Source: Gammaproteobacteria bacterium (GTDB taxonomy: Bacteria; Pseudomonadota; Gammaproteobacteria; DSM-16500). From it: 31,054 nucleotides of DNA. The stretch is taken from positions 1 to 31,054 of the forward strand of contig JAJONP010000010.1 in the NCBI GenBank assembly GCA_021323555.1, read 5' to 3'. The notes beneath the pieces were generated by a model that made no database searches, was not told the DNA's origin, and saw only the letters and a program-made list of their open reading frames with translations. Positions 23,551-31,054 of this stretch are shown here, piece after piece. Numbering within the stretch: position 1 is the first letter of the stretch; each line of letters starts with the position of its first letter. A program made the translations under genes and the position numbers.

Positions 23551-24063
23551 ATGAGGAAATTAATAAAATTACCGATGATTTTTATGTGTTTTGTTGTATC
23601 GGCATTATTTCATCTAGCCTCTGCGAATGAGCCCCTGAAAGATCCGTTATCTTTTGTGAATTTGACCTCGGCAAAAGACATGCAGGCTCTTGTCACTGCA
23701 CAAAAAAGTGTTTTTGAAAATAAGACTGTTTCAATCAATTCACTGCTGATTTCGTCAGAAAATGAATTTACAGAAGGGTATGTTCCGAAACATCTTCTTC
23801 CGAATGCGCCCTTTAATACGTTTTCTTTTTTTATTATCAGTACGGATCAGCATTCGATGGAATGGGCAAGTGAGAATGCAGCCTGGCTTCAATCCATTCA
23901 TGCCTTTGGTATTGTGACGCATATTAAATCCAAAGAGGAAATAAAACTACTCGAAGATAAAACAGGATTGCATGTATTGCCTGCCACTATTAACGGGTTA
24001 TCCGCATTGATTGGAACAACACATTATCCTGTGCTGATTTATAAAAATTGGGTGTTGCAATGA
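23551..24063 (+). CDS. ICE protein, TIGR03765 (PFL_4695) family
   Basis: 170 residues, starting immediately after the previous stop, with GGAG ~10 nt upstream. It has a signal peptide ending near ASA. The body has the family features: FSFFIISTDQHSMEWASENAAWLQ, then an alternating strand-helix fold and a C-terminal HYPVLIYKNWVLQ, a thioredoxin-like alpha/beta pattern without a CxxC pair. It is a periplasmic component of the transfer apparatus. In typical elements a lytic transglycosylase gene precedes it and TraD follows it; here neither is present. Confidence 0.83.
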   Translation: MRKLIKLPMIFMCFVVSALFHLASANEPLKDPLSFVNLTSAKDMQALVTAQKSVFENKTVSINSLLISSENEFTEGYVPKHLLPNAPFNTFSFFIISTDQHSMEWASENAAWLQSIHAFGIVTHIKSKEEIKLLEDKTGLHVLPATINGLSALIGTTHYPVLIYKNWVLQ

Positions 24064-24782
24064 GCCGAGAGATGAACGAAAAAAGCCCTCACTCTTCACG
24101 GAGAGGCTCTGACAACAGTGTCGTCAGCAAATTAATTTTTGTTTTATGGGTCGCATGGGTGGTTGCGATGGGCTTGAATATAGTGGATTGGCATAGAAAA
24201 GGGTATACCGCTTTGATACAAAAATTGGATCAGAATTATGCTGAACAAATGAAAGGGCTTTTTATCAGAAATGAAACAATGAGCGTCTATTCGGATGCCG
24301 TCATCGTTCTGATTAAACAGCATACCCAGTTATTTTTTATCGTAATGGTTGGAAAGATAAAATCTTTGCTGAGTTCAGTGCGTTTGTTTGATTTTAAGTC
24401 TGACAAACAAGAAGAAGAATGTATGTCGATGATTAGCCAAGAGGTTATTCAATTTTTATCTGTCATGGTGAAAACGACCCAGGTTTTATTGGCTAAAGTC
24501 ATCAGCGTCCTCGCTTCTTTTTGGGTCTATATTTTTTATTCTTTGGTAGGGGTATTGGATGGCTTGGTAAAACGCTATATCCGAACGAGTGAAGGGGGAC
24601 GGGAGTCGACCTTTGTTTTTCATAAAGTGAGCAATCTTGTGATTCAACTGCCTGTTGGGATAGTGGTATTGTATTTGATCGTGCCTGATTTATTTTCACC
24701 TGAAATAGTCGTTATTTTGATGAGTTTTTCATTATTTGCTTTCTTTAAAATTGCCACCAGTCAATTGAAAAAATATTTATGA
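24060..24782 (+). CDS. ICE membrane protein, TIGR03747 (PFL_4697, DUF4400) family
   Basis: 240 residues from ATG 24060 (ATGA overlap with the previous stop). Membrane helices lie at about 25-45, 160-185 and 200-230, with a large central segment between the first two. The opening VSKLIFVLWVAWVVAMGLNIVDW fits the family, which lies next to TraD in ICEs of this class and is thought to act with the coupling protein at the inner membrane. TraD itself is not adjacent here. Confidence 0.8.
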   Translation: MSREMNEKSPHSSRRGSDNSVVSKLIFVLWVAWVVAMGLNIVDWHRKGYTALIQKLDQNYAEQMKGLFIRNETMSVYSDAVIVLIKQHTQLFFIVMVGKIKSLLSSVRLFDFKSDKQEEECMSMISQEVIQFLSVMVKTTQVLLAKVISVLASFWVYIFYSLVGVLDGLVKRYIRTSEGGRESTFVFHKVSNLVIQLPVGIVVLYLIVPDLFSPEIVVILMSFSLFAFFKIATSQLKKYL

Positions 24783-24789
24783 GGTTTTT

Positions 24790-25152
24790 ATGAAAAGAAA
24801 ATCACGCATCGGATTATTCGTTTTACTCTTATTACTCGTGGGCGGGTTTTTTTGCGGGAATTTTGCTTTTGCAAAGGATGCGTTAATGAAAGAAGCGTTA
24901 GTTAAGATTATCCATCAGCTTGAAGTCATCAAGCCTTTATTAAATGAAGCGGAGCGTGCGCAATCACTCACTCCCGCAATCAAAATTCACTTTAATGCGT
25001 GGCGAGATGTGAATGGCATCATGCACGCGGGGTTGCGTCAAGATATTCAGCGTATTCAAACCGCACTGATTCATATCGTCAATCAGAAAAGGGTTGACCC
25101 GCGTTGTTATCCACCGATTAAAAATGATTTTATAGGACAAGACCATGTTTGA
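24790..25152 (+). CDS. RAQPRD-family ICE protein
   Basis: 120 residues with GAGG 6 nt before the ATG. It has a signal peptide with a long hydrophobic core ending near AFA. The mature part is a helical pair with a small C-terminal tail VDPRCYPPIKNDFI, which corresponds to the RAQPRDP...GDY motif that names this family, although the RAQ part is altered. It is a small periplasmic protein of unknown biochemical role, always in this position of G-type transfer operons. It overlaps the next gene by 8 nt. Confidence 0.8.
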   Translation: MKRKSRIGLFVLLLLLVGGFFCGNFAFAKDALMKEALVKIIHQLEVIKPLLNEAERAQSLTPAIKIHFNAWRDVNGIMHAGLRQDIQRIQTALIHIVNQKRVDPRCYPPIKNDFIGQDHV

Positions 25153-25393
25153 AATGAGCGAGCCAGAACAAAAGGCTGCACAAGAGGCCATGAATGGTAT
25201 GCTAGTGAATCACTTTTCGCACACTGTCTTATATTGCATTGGCGTCATTGCGACTTTTTGGCTTCTCATGATCTTATTTGGGATCCATCAAGAATTACAA
25301 ATGAGAAAAATAGATTGGGGAGATGCGCTCGGCCTGATGGCGCTGGCTGTCTTTATTTTTATTGGCACAGGCACATTAATTCATTATCAATAA
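25145..25393 (+). CDS. Small ICE membrane protein, TIGR03758 (DUF3262) family
   Basis: 82 residues with two membrane helices (about 25-46 and 62-80). The second half DWGDALGLMALAVFIFIG fits this family, always encoded just before the putative pilin in G-type systems. It overlaps the RAQPRD gene by 8 nt. The ATG at 25154 is an alternative start. Confidence 0.78.
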   Translation: MFEMSEPEQKAAQEAMNGMLVNHFSHTVLYCIGVIATFWLLMILFGIHQELQMRKIDWGDALGLMALAVFIFIGTGTLIHYQ

Positions 25394-25406
25394 GGAGAAT
25401 CATTGT

Positions 25407-25790
25407 ATGAAGAAAATCGTTTCTTATTTTAAAAAAAGTTATGACAAAGGATTTTTAGCTCTTTGTCTCTTACTGACTTATCGAGGGTCTTATGCAGACA
25501 ACAATTTAATACCTATCACAGGTGATGACAAAACAGCCGATACCTCGAATGTGGCGACCACTTTTATTTCGATATTACAAAAAGATATTTTGCCACTGAC
25601 TGAATTAGGGGGCGCTTGTTATTTGCTGTATGTGTGTTTAGGTGGGATATGGAAAGGTTATCAGGAATATCAGCGAGAAAAAGATATGGCGCCTTTAAAA
25701 CATGCTGTGATTGCTTCAACCATTGCCATTGTGGTGGGCGGCGCTCTTCTTTTCTTACTGGATAAATTAAGAGAGTATAAATTTCAATAG
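25407..25790 (+). CDS. Putative pilin-like protein, TIGR03745 (PFL_4702, DUF2976) family
   Basis: 127 residues. AAGGAG lies about 9 nt before the ATG, one of the best ribosome sites in the operon, as expected for an abundant subunit. The long signal sequence ends SYA (near residue 30). The mature ~97 residues have two hydrophobic helices (about 62-82 and 100-120) joined by a charged cytosolic loop, the plan of conjugative pilins such as TraA. In this ICE class the family at this position is regarded as the pilin candidate. It is followed by the nested-hairpin repeat at 25796, which could stabilise the upstream message. Confidence 0.8.
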   Translation: MKKIVSYFKKSYDKGFLALCLLLTYRGSYADNNLIPITGDDKTADTSNVATTFISILQKDILPLTELGGACYLLYVCLGGIWKGYQEYQREKDMAPLKHAVIASTIAIVVGGALLFLLDKLREYKFQ

Positions 25791-25795
25791 AGGCA

Positions 25796-25904
25796 TTCAG
25801 AAAAATGTCTCTGGAGTTATTTTCAGACGAAGGGGCTCTTCTCCTGCTTGCGTACCTCCTCTTACGCAATGGTCTGAAAGTAACTCGGGAGACATTTTTC
25901 TGAA
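25796..25904 (+). repeat. Nested-hairpin repeat, copy 2 (inside the transfer operon)
   Basis: 33-nt arms at 25796-25828 and 25872-25904, with the same ends as copy 1 (TTCAGAAAAATGTCT and its complement, plus TTATTTTCAGAC). The 43-nt interior holds a perfect stem TTGCGTA/TACGCAA. The imperfect pairs are mostly G-U on the plus strand, so the structure would be best in the transfer-operon RNA. It fills the gap between the pilin-like gene and the next gene. Confidence 0.88.
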
Positions 25905-25928
25905 CCTTGAGAGTGGAGGAAGTGTGAC

Positions 25929-26276
25929 ATGAAAACCCGTGCTAGTTGTCGCTATTTGACGCATAAATACCCTGCGTTTTTAGGCTGTACGTTAGAAGAG
26001 GTGGTGATGATTGTTTGTTTTTATCTCGTAGCAGATTTGTTTTTATCTCTTATTTTTGCGTTGATATGGGGTTTGTTTTTTTTATTTTTAGTCGGCTTTT
26101 TTTTACTATCACTTTTTTTTATTTCTTGGACTTGTCGGAAAGTAGGGGCATTTAAAGAAAATAAACAGCCTGGCTATTTAATTTTGCGCCTGATGCAACT
26201 TTTAAATAAAACAGTGGGGTTGCCTTTGCCTTTTGTCATGCGTCACGGGCAATGGTCAAGGCGGAGATCATTATGA
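25929..26276 (+). CDS. TraL/VirB3-like protein, TIGR03750 (DUF3487) family
   Basis: 115 residues behind GGAGGAAG. The start CRYLTHKYPAFLGCTLEEV, two close membrane helices (about 30-75), then PGYLILRLMQLL and the C-terminal FVMRHGQWSRRR match the family fully (the final motif is normally R-x-G-x-WS-x-RR). It is an inner-membrane partner of the VirB4-like ATPase in conjugation. Its stop overlaps the next start (ATGA). Confidence 0.87.
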   Translation: MKTRASCRYLTHKYPAFLGCTLEEVVMIVCFYLVADLFLSLIFALIWGLFFLFLVGFFLLSLFFISWTCRKVGAFKENKQPGYLILRLMQLLNKTVGLPLPFVMRHGQWSRRRSL

Positions 26277-26932
26277 GATTTAGAGAAATGACAAACTCAC
26301 TCAAAGAAATAGTGTTTCCTGAGTGGGAACAGAAGGCACAACAGCAGACAATAATTAAAATGTTATGGCGCATGATCGGGATTTTGGTTTTATTAAATGG
26401 CCTCTTTTTTATAGGGTGGAAAACAGCGCCGACCCACCTACGTATTTTTATCCCACCCAATATTGAACAAGGAGGATTTCTGAAAGTCGATAGTGTGCCG
26501 CCAAGTACAGTCTATGCCTTTGCCTATCAAATTTTTACAGCATTGAATACCTGGACGAATGGTGGTGAACAGGATTATAAGGCGAATATTTATTCTTATA
26601 AAAATTATTTTTCGGATAAATTCTTTCATGAGCTTTTGATGGATTATACAGAACGCTCTTCAACGAGTGCTTTAAATCGAAACCGTATTATGTCAGGAGT
26701 TACAGACAGTGGTTACGACCCTGACAGTGTGAAGTCATTGGGGAATGGCACATGGCTCGTCAACTTGAAATTCCATATTGTGGAGACGGTGGATGCCACC
26801 GTTGTGAAAGATGTTCTCATGGATTACGGGTTGAGGATTGCGAGAATCAAGGAGTCTATTCAATTGAATCCTTGGGGATTGCAGATTGTGGGATTGGACA
26901 AAGCCCCTGAACGGGTCAAGACGGTTATTTGA
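26273..26932 (+). CDS. TraE/VirB8-like protein, TIGR03746 (PFL_4703) family
   Basis: 219 residues from ATG 26273. A cytosolic N-terminus is followed by one membrane helix (about 28-48) and a periplasmic domain with PPSTVYAFAYQIFTALNTW and the NTF2-like strands near WLVNLKFHIVETVDATVVKDVLMDYGLRI. VirB8/TraE-like proteins organise the assembly at the inner membrane. It stands in canonical order. Confidence 0.86.
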   Translation: MRFREMTNSLKEIVFPEWEQKAQQQTIIKMLWRMIGILVLLNGLFFIGWKTAPTHLRIFIPPNIEQGGFLKVDSVPPSTVYAFAYQIFTALNTWTNGGEQDYKANIYSYKNYFSDKFFHELLMDYTERSSTSALNRNRIMSGVTDSGYDPDSVKSLGNGTWLVNLKFHIVETVDATVVKDVLMDYGLRIARIKESIQLNPWGLQIVGLDKAPERVKTVI

Positions 26933-26943
26933 AGGAGAAGAAA

Positions 26944-27825
26944 GTGAAGCGTATTTTCTATGTGATCATCAATTTTTTTCTCGTGACATCTTCTTTTACG
27001 ATGAGTGCTTTAGCAAAAGAAGAAACAAAAGAAATAAGAGAAATAAAAAAAATAAATGAAATGCCAGTGAGTGCTATTCCTTATGAACATGCTGTCTGGA
27101 ATAAAATCCCTATTTCGTTTGTTGTACCCGTCAATCAGGAACGCATGCTGATTTTTCCTGGAAAAATTGATTTTAAAAATTTGGATGCACGCTTAACAAT
27201 GGATAAAGTCTCTATTTTAAATAATGATGGCACGTTGTATGTTCAGGCTAAGCAACCCTTTCCTGCGATCCGTGTGCCTATTACTTTAAAAGAGACAGGC
27301 CATACGATTTTAGTGGATATTTCAGCCGATCCCCATGCGGATGATACGCCGCTTGAAGTGGTCTTGCCGAGTGAAAACGAAAATGACGAGAACCCTCGGC
27401 AAACATCGGATGTTAAAAAAAATTCATCGGAGGTTATTCATTATGTGACGTTACTGCGTTATGCGATCCAGCATCTTTATGCGCCTGAACGGTTGATCAT
27501 AGAGGATAATCGTATCAGTCGTTCGCCTATGTATACCACGCGAAGTATCGATCTTTTTTATAATAAAAACGTGATCGCGATGCCGCTTCTCTCCTGGTGT
27601 GGGGGCAACTATACGGTCACGGCCATTTTGATAAAAAATAATGAAAATCATGTCATTGAGTTAGACCCCCGTCAAATCCGTGGGCAATGGCTAGCCGCCA
27701 GTTTTTATCCTACGAACCAATTGAAGAAGGCGGGAACAACGCAAGATCGCACCACACTTTTTTTACTCTCAGACCGCCCTTTTCAGGCGGCGTTGACGAG
27801 TCTGAAAAGCTATGAGGATGAATAA
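26944..27825 (+). CDS. TraK/VirB9-like protein, TIGR03749 (PFL_4704) family
   Basis: About 293 residues. Start GTG 26944, because GGAG lies ~8 nt upstream and the signal peptide (ending SALA) then begins properly; the TTG at 26929 lacks such a site. The mature protein is beta-rich, with ERMLIFPGKIDF and VQAKQPFPAIRVPI typical of the family's N-terminal TraK/secretin-like domain, and a C-terminal domain with CGGNYTVTAILIKN. It is periplasmic and probably part of the outer-membrane core complex with the TraV-like lipoprotein and the TraB-like protein. Confidence 0.85.
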   Translation: MKRIFYVIINFFLVTSSFTMSALAKEETKEIREIKKINEMPVSAIPYEHAVWNKIPISFVVPVNQERMLIFPGKIDFKNLDARLTMDKVSILNNDGTLYVQAKQPFPAIRVPITLKETGHTILVDISADPHADDTPLEVVLPSENENDENPRQTSDVKKNSSEVIHYVTLLRYAIQHLYAPERLIIEDNRISRSPMYTTRSIDLFYNKNVIAMPLLSWCGGNYTVTAILIKNNENHVIELDPRQIRGQWLAASFYPTNQLKKAGTTQDRTTLFLLSDRPFQAALTSLKSYEDE

Positions 27826-27826
27826 A

Positions 27827-29197
27827 ATGCCGAAGATGCTTTTAGTCGTAGGTGTATTTTGTTTACTTTTGTTGGGAGGATTTTTCTGGTCTTTCCATGA
27901 ATCTCCGAAATCAGATCCTGTGTCACCTGTGATGAAAAAATCATTTTTAAAAGAGAGCGCATTAGGGGATACCAACACCGAAGTCTTAAGGACGGTCGTT
28001 GCAAATCAGCGTTCTTTACAAAAACAAAATGAGAAATTACAAGAAGAGAATAAAAAACTTAAACAAAGTGGCATTGAAAAGTTTCAAGATAAACTGCTTG
28101 AAATAAAATCGACTTTACAAGAACAAATCGCAGCCCAAAAGAAGGCGATTGCTGAATTGCAGACACATATTCCTTACGATACCCCTCATAAAAATGAAAA
28201 AGGAGAGATAACCACAGAGGCGTTCAATTCTATGGATGCAACTACAAAAGAACCCGAAGTGATCCATGAGATACCTGATTTATCGGTGTCGCGTGATACC
28301 CTGGATGATCCTCTTTCAAGAGTGGTAGAAACGAATCATAAAAAGAATCTTCCGCCTATTTTGCCTTCCGATGAGCGCTTGAAAGAAAAAAAGGAGGTTC
28401 TTCCGCCTCAAAAAATACCTTATTACACGATCCCCGCGAATTCCACTTTAAATCATGTGGTATTGATGACCTCTCTCATTGCGGAAGTCCCTGTGGGCGG
28501 GCGCTTGATTGCACCTGCGTTTCCTTTTAAAGCGATCATTGGTCGTAAAGATTTGTTTGCAGCGAATGGCCATTCGGTACCTCGCGAAATAGCAGGGATT
28601 GTGATGGAGGGCTATTCCATTGGCAATATGACAATGAGTTGCGCGCGGCCTTATGTGACGCGCGTCTTATTTGTTTTTGAGGACGGGCATTTTGTGGTTT
28701 ATCCTGATAAATCAGAGATAGATGCGACTCAAATTTATCCTAAAGAGACACTGGGTTTTTTAAGTGATGCGTATGGGAATACCTGCATCAATGGGGAATA
28801 TCTGACAGATGCCCCTAAAGTGATTGCGAATATGGCGGTCTTAGGCGGAACTGCGGCGACTGCGAGTGCTTTGTCTTCCTCGCAGATGACAACCCTCAAT
28901 AATGGGTCTCAATCTAACACGCAATTAACAGGGAATGCCGCAAAATATATGGGTGGCGCATTTTTAAATGGCGCGTCACAAAAAGCCTTGGATTGGTATA
29001 CCACGCGAGTGGCCGATGTTTTTGATGCGGTTTTTATTCCAGCAACTTCTCGAAATAAAATTACTCAACACATCGAAATGAAACAAATGGTTTTTCATGT
29101 GGAACAAACGATACCCGTTGATTTAGATAAAAAAGGGAGAACATTGCGTTATGAAGCATTTCATTTTCAAGCGGCTTACGCTCGTCATTTTGATTAG
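27827..29197 (+). CDS. TraB/VirB10-like protein, TIGR03752 (PFL_4705) family
   Basis: About 456 residues from ATG 27827 (GAGGA ~9 nt upstream; ATG 27812 and 27818 are also in frame). One membrane helix (4-24) is followed by a periplasmic coiled coil (~50-115) and a Pro- and charge-rich linker. The TraB-type beta-barrel domain (~200-455) contains YYTIPANSTLNHVVLMTSLIA and VGGRLIAPAFPFKAIIGR and a Cys pair. It spans the envelope and forms the core-complex channel. The 3' end overlaps the lipoprotein gene by 47 nt. Confidence 0.88.
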   Translation: MPKMLLVVGVFCLLLLGGFFWSFHESPKSDPVSPVMKKSFLKESALGDTNTEVLRTVVANQRSLQKQNEKLQEENKKLKQSGIEKFQDKLLEIKSTLQEQIAAQKKAIAELQTHIPYDTPHKNEKGEITTEAFNSMDATTKEPEVIHEIPDLSVSRDTLDDPLSRVVETNHKKNLPPILPSDERLKEKKEVLPPQKIPYYTIPANSTLNHVVLMTSLIAEVPVGGRLIAPAFPFKAIIGRKDLFAANGHSVPREIAGIVMEGYSIGNMTMSCARPYVTRVLFVFEDGHFVVYPDKSEIDATQIYPKETLGFLSDAYGNTCINGEYLTDAPKVIANMAVLGGTAATASALSSSQMTTLNNGSQSNTQLTGNAAKYMGGAFLNGASQKALDWYTTRVADVFDAVFIPATSRNKITQHIEMKQMVFHVEQTIPVDLDKKGRTLRYEAFHFQAAYARHFD

Positions 29198-29582
29198 CGT
29201 TTTATACCTGACAGGATGCGCGAACCCAGGCAAGGGTACGTTACCCGAGGGAGGAGAGATGACGATGGCAGATATTTATAAACAGGAAACAGGCATTACA
29301 TCTGACGATAAAGCAGATAATCATGACCGTCATTTCTCGTTAGAAGAAACACGGCATCGGGTGGAGGTGTCAAGTGAAACCACAGATTATAGAGGCTATA
29401 CCACCACTTCTCTGAATCAGCTCCATCATCTTTTTAAAAAATTGAATAATCCTGAAGTGCCTTTATATGTTTACCCGCATCTGATTTTACAAAATGAAGA
29501 AGATATGCCCGTGCCAGGCTATACCACAGCTTTTTTCTTGTATCAGAGAAATCAGTTTGTATTGCCGAATGAGCGTTTTTAA
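29151..29582 (+). CDS. TraV/VirB7-like lipoprotein, TIGR03751 family
   Basis: 143 residues. The signal peptide with lipobox LTGC gives the lipidated C23. After it, GEMTMADIYKQETG matches the family's GPTMxDIY motif. The gene starts inside the TraB-like gene, with GGGAGA 10 nt upstream. It is an outer-membrane lipoprotein that anchors the core complex. Confidence 0.85.
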   Translation: MKHFIFKRLTLVILISVLYLTGCANPGKGTLPEGGEMTMADIYKQETGITSDDKADNHDRHFSLEETRHRVEVSSETTDYRGYTTTSLNQLHHLFKKLNNPEVPLYVYPHLILQNEEDMPVPGYTTAFFLYQRNQFVLPNERF

Positions 29583-29622
29583 AGAATGTCAATGAGAAAG
29601 ATCATCCAATGGAAGAATCTCT

Positions 29623-31054
29623 ATGTGGCTCAGAAAATCAGAAAAACGAGACAAAAAAGATCAGAAAAAAAAGGTAGAAAAAAAGGATATTGAAAAACAA
29701 TATCAAGACGCGCCTTCTTTTTCTGACAGGCTGCCCTGGTGCGACTGGTCTGATGCGCATGATATGATGTTGCTCGAAGACCGTTATTCCGTAGGCGCGG
29801 CACTCGAGGTTCGTGATTTACCACTTGAAGTGGCATCGGACGCACGGGTTGAGACGCTTCATCAAAAGATGACACAGCTTTTTTCAACGATTGTACCCTT
29901 ATGTGATGAGAATCCTTGGGTATTACAATTTTTTATTCAGGATGAATTGACGCTTGATCCTCTTTACCATCGGTTAAAAAGCTATATTCAAGAAAAGAAT
30001 CATCCCGAAGTGCTGAGTGATCCGTTTGTCAAAAAATATTTATCGATCTATCAAAACCATTTTAATTTGTTAAGTCGAGAAGAAGGGCTTTTTTTAGACC
30101 CCATGAGTGGATTGCCTTTTCGTGGGCGCATGCGTCGTATTCGGCTCGTGTTTTACCGCCGTTACACGTCAGACCATGAGTCTACGGATATCGATGTCGT
30201 AGATGAATTAGAAAAAACAGCCACTGTATTAATAAGTCGTTTAAATCAGGCAGGAATGACTGTTCGCCGTTTAAGAGGAGAACATTTTTATGAATGGTAT
30301 GTGCGCTGGTTTAATCCGAAAAACGCGAAACAGTTACTTCAACAATTTCCTTATGCGAAAGATAAAAAACCCTTTGGCTGGAATTTTTCTCAAAATGTTT
30401 TTTTTAATCCAATCGAATCGGATGGTCAACATTGGCTATTTGATGGAGTCAAACACAAGGTTCTGATTTTTCAGGATCTGCAAAATACAGTGGACATTGG
30501 AGTGATTTCACGGGAGCGTGCCTTTGGCAATGGTGACCAACGGTATGCGCTTTTAGATAAATTGCCCGCAGGCAGTCTCTATACCATTCAAATGGTATTT
30601 GAATCAAAAAACCGTCTTTTGAAGCACTTGGAAATGTTAGAAAAAGCGGCTGTAGGGAAGGGCGAAGTCATCAAAGATATTTTGGGTAATATTAATCGCG
30701 CGCGATATGAAATTAATGAAAATAATAATATGCTATTTCGGTGCGTCGAAGCGCTTTATATACGAAGCAAGGACGCCCAAGAATTAGCGGCTATTGAAAC
30801 GCACTTAAATGCGTTATTCATGGATTCAGGTCTCTTGTTACAAAATAGCCGTGAGGAACTGTATCCCTTGGATGCGTATTTACGGTTCTTGCCTTTTAAT
30901 TTTAATTACCATTTTGATAAACAACACGCTTTTCGTTCGAGCTATAAATATGCCGATGATGTCGCGCGGTTGTTGCCCATTTATGGCCGCTCGCGGGGGG
31001 ATGGCCTCTATCCCTTATTTATATTTTATAATCGGGGCGGCGAATTTTTTATTT
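29623..31054 (+). CDS. VirB4/TraC-like conjugative ATPase, TIGR03744 (PFL_4706) family, partial
   Basis: 477 codons are present and the frame runs off the right edge. The start is ATG 29623 with GGAAG ~7 nt upstream, 40 nt after the lipoprotein stop. The Lys-rich opening is followed by DRLPWCDW and LEDRYSVGAALEVRD, then KKYLSIYQNHFN, GLPFRGRMRRIRLVFYRRY and, near the edge, LLPIYGRSRGDG...FIFYNRGGEFF. This last block comes just before the Walker A motif in the family, so the ATP-binding half is outside the window. It is an inner-membrane ATPase that powers pilus assembly. Confidence 0.9.
   Translation, partial: MWLRKSEKRDKKDQKKKVEKKDIEKQYQDAPSFSDRLPWCDWSDAHDMMLLEDRYSVGAALEVRDLPLEVASDARVETLHQKMTQLFSTIVPLCDENPWVLQFFIQDELTLDPLYHRLKSYIQEKNHPEVLSDPFVKKYLSIYQNHFNLLSREEGLFLDPMSGLPFRGRMRRIRLVFYRRYTSDHESTDIDVVDELEKTATVLISRLNQAGMTVRRLRGEHFYEWYVRWFNPKNAKQLLQQFPYAKDKKPFGWNFSQNVFFNPIESDGQHWLFDGVKHKVLIFQDLQNTVDIGVISRERAFGNGDQRYALLDKLPAGSLYTIQMVFESKNRLLKHLEMLEKAAVGKGEVIKDILGNINRARYEINENNNMLFRCVEALYIRSKDAQELAAIETHLNALFMDSGLLLQNSREELYPLDAYLRFLPFNFNYHFDKQHAFRSSYKYADDVARLLPIYGRSRGDGLYPLFIFYNRGGEFFI

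Overview
The window is almost certainly a piece of a large plasmid (or plasmid/ICE hybrid) from an intracellular gammaproteobacterium, most likely in the Legionellales (Legionella, Coxiella, Aquicella or Berkiella type). The evidence is two plasmid replication initiators with iteron arrays, a parA-parB operon, a near-complete G-type (ICE/PFGI-1-like) conjugative type IV secretion operon, and very large ankyrin proteins with eukaryote-like domains. No integrase, relaxase, rRNA or tRNA was seen. The genus is an inference.

Layout. (1) 1-7100, minus strand: a tight three-gene unit made of a truncated TIR protein, a 1541-residue protein with ankyrin, HAD-like and C-terminal PARP-type ADP-ribosyltransferase regions, and a long ankyrin-repeat protein that runs off the left edge. 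It looks like an effector or NAD-directed operon. (2) 7101-10415: sparse, partly decayed accessory DNA with small hypothetical genes, a 69-bp palindrome carrying a DnaA box, and a GacA/UvrY-type response regulator. (3) 10416-14271: replicon 1, with a Rep_3 initiator, five 22-bp iterons, and parA-parB plus a small third gene with a promoter. A lone inverted iteron lies at 14355. (4) 14710-20109, minus strand: an S24-fold repressor lacking the catalytic Ser, an atypical response regulator, a membrane hybrid histidine kinase with a dead receiver domain, and an aldehyde dehydrogenase. (5) 20110-21525: replicon 2, with an operator-rich divergent promoter region, a RepA_C-type initiator, DnaA boxes and three iterons. 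(6) 21514-31054: the conjugation operon in canonical G-type order, ending inside the VirB4-like ATPase.

How they work together. Replicon 2 and the transfer operon are physically fused: the third RepA iteron fills the spacer of the best promoter for the transfer genes, so RepA occupancy could switch conjugation. A nested-hairpin repeat occurs twice, once read in frame as the C-terminal tail of RepA and once inside the transfer operon between the putative pilin gene and the next gene. TraD and the lytic transglycosylase normally found inside this operon are absent from their usual place.
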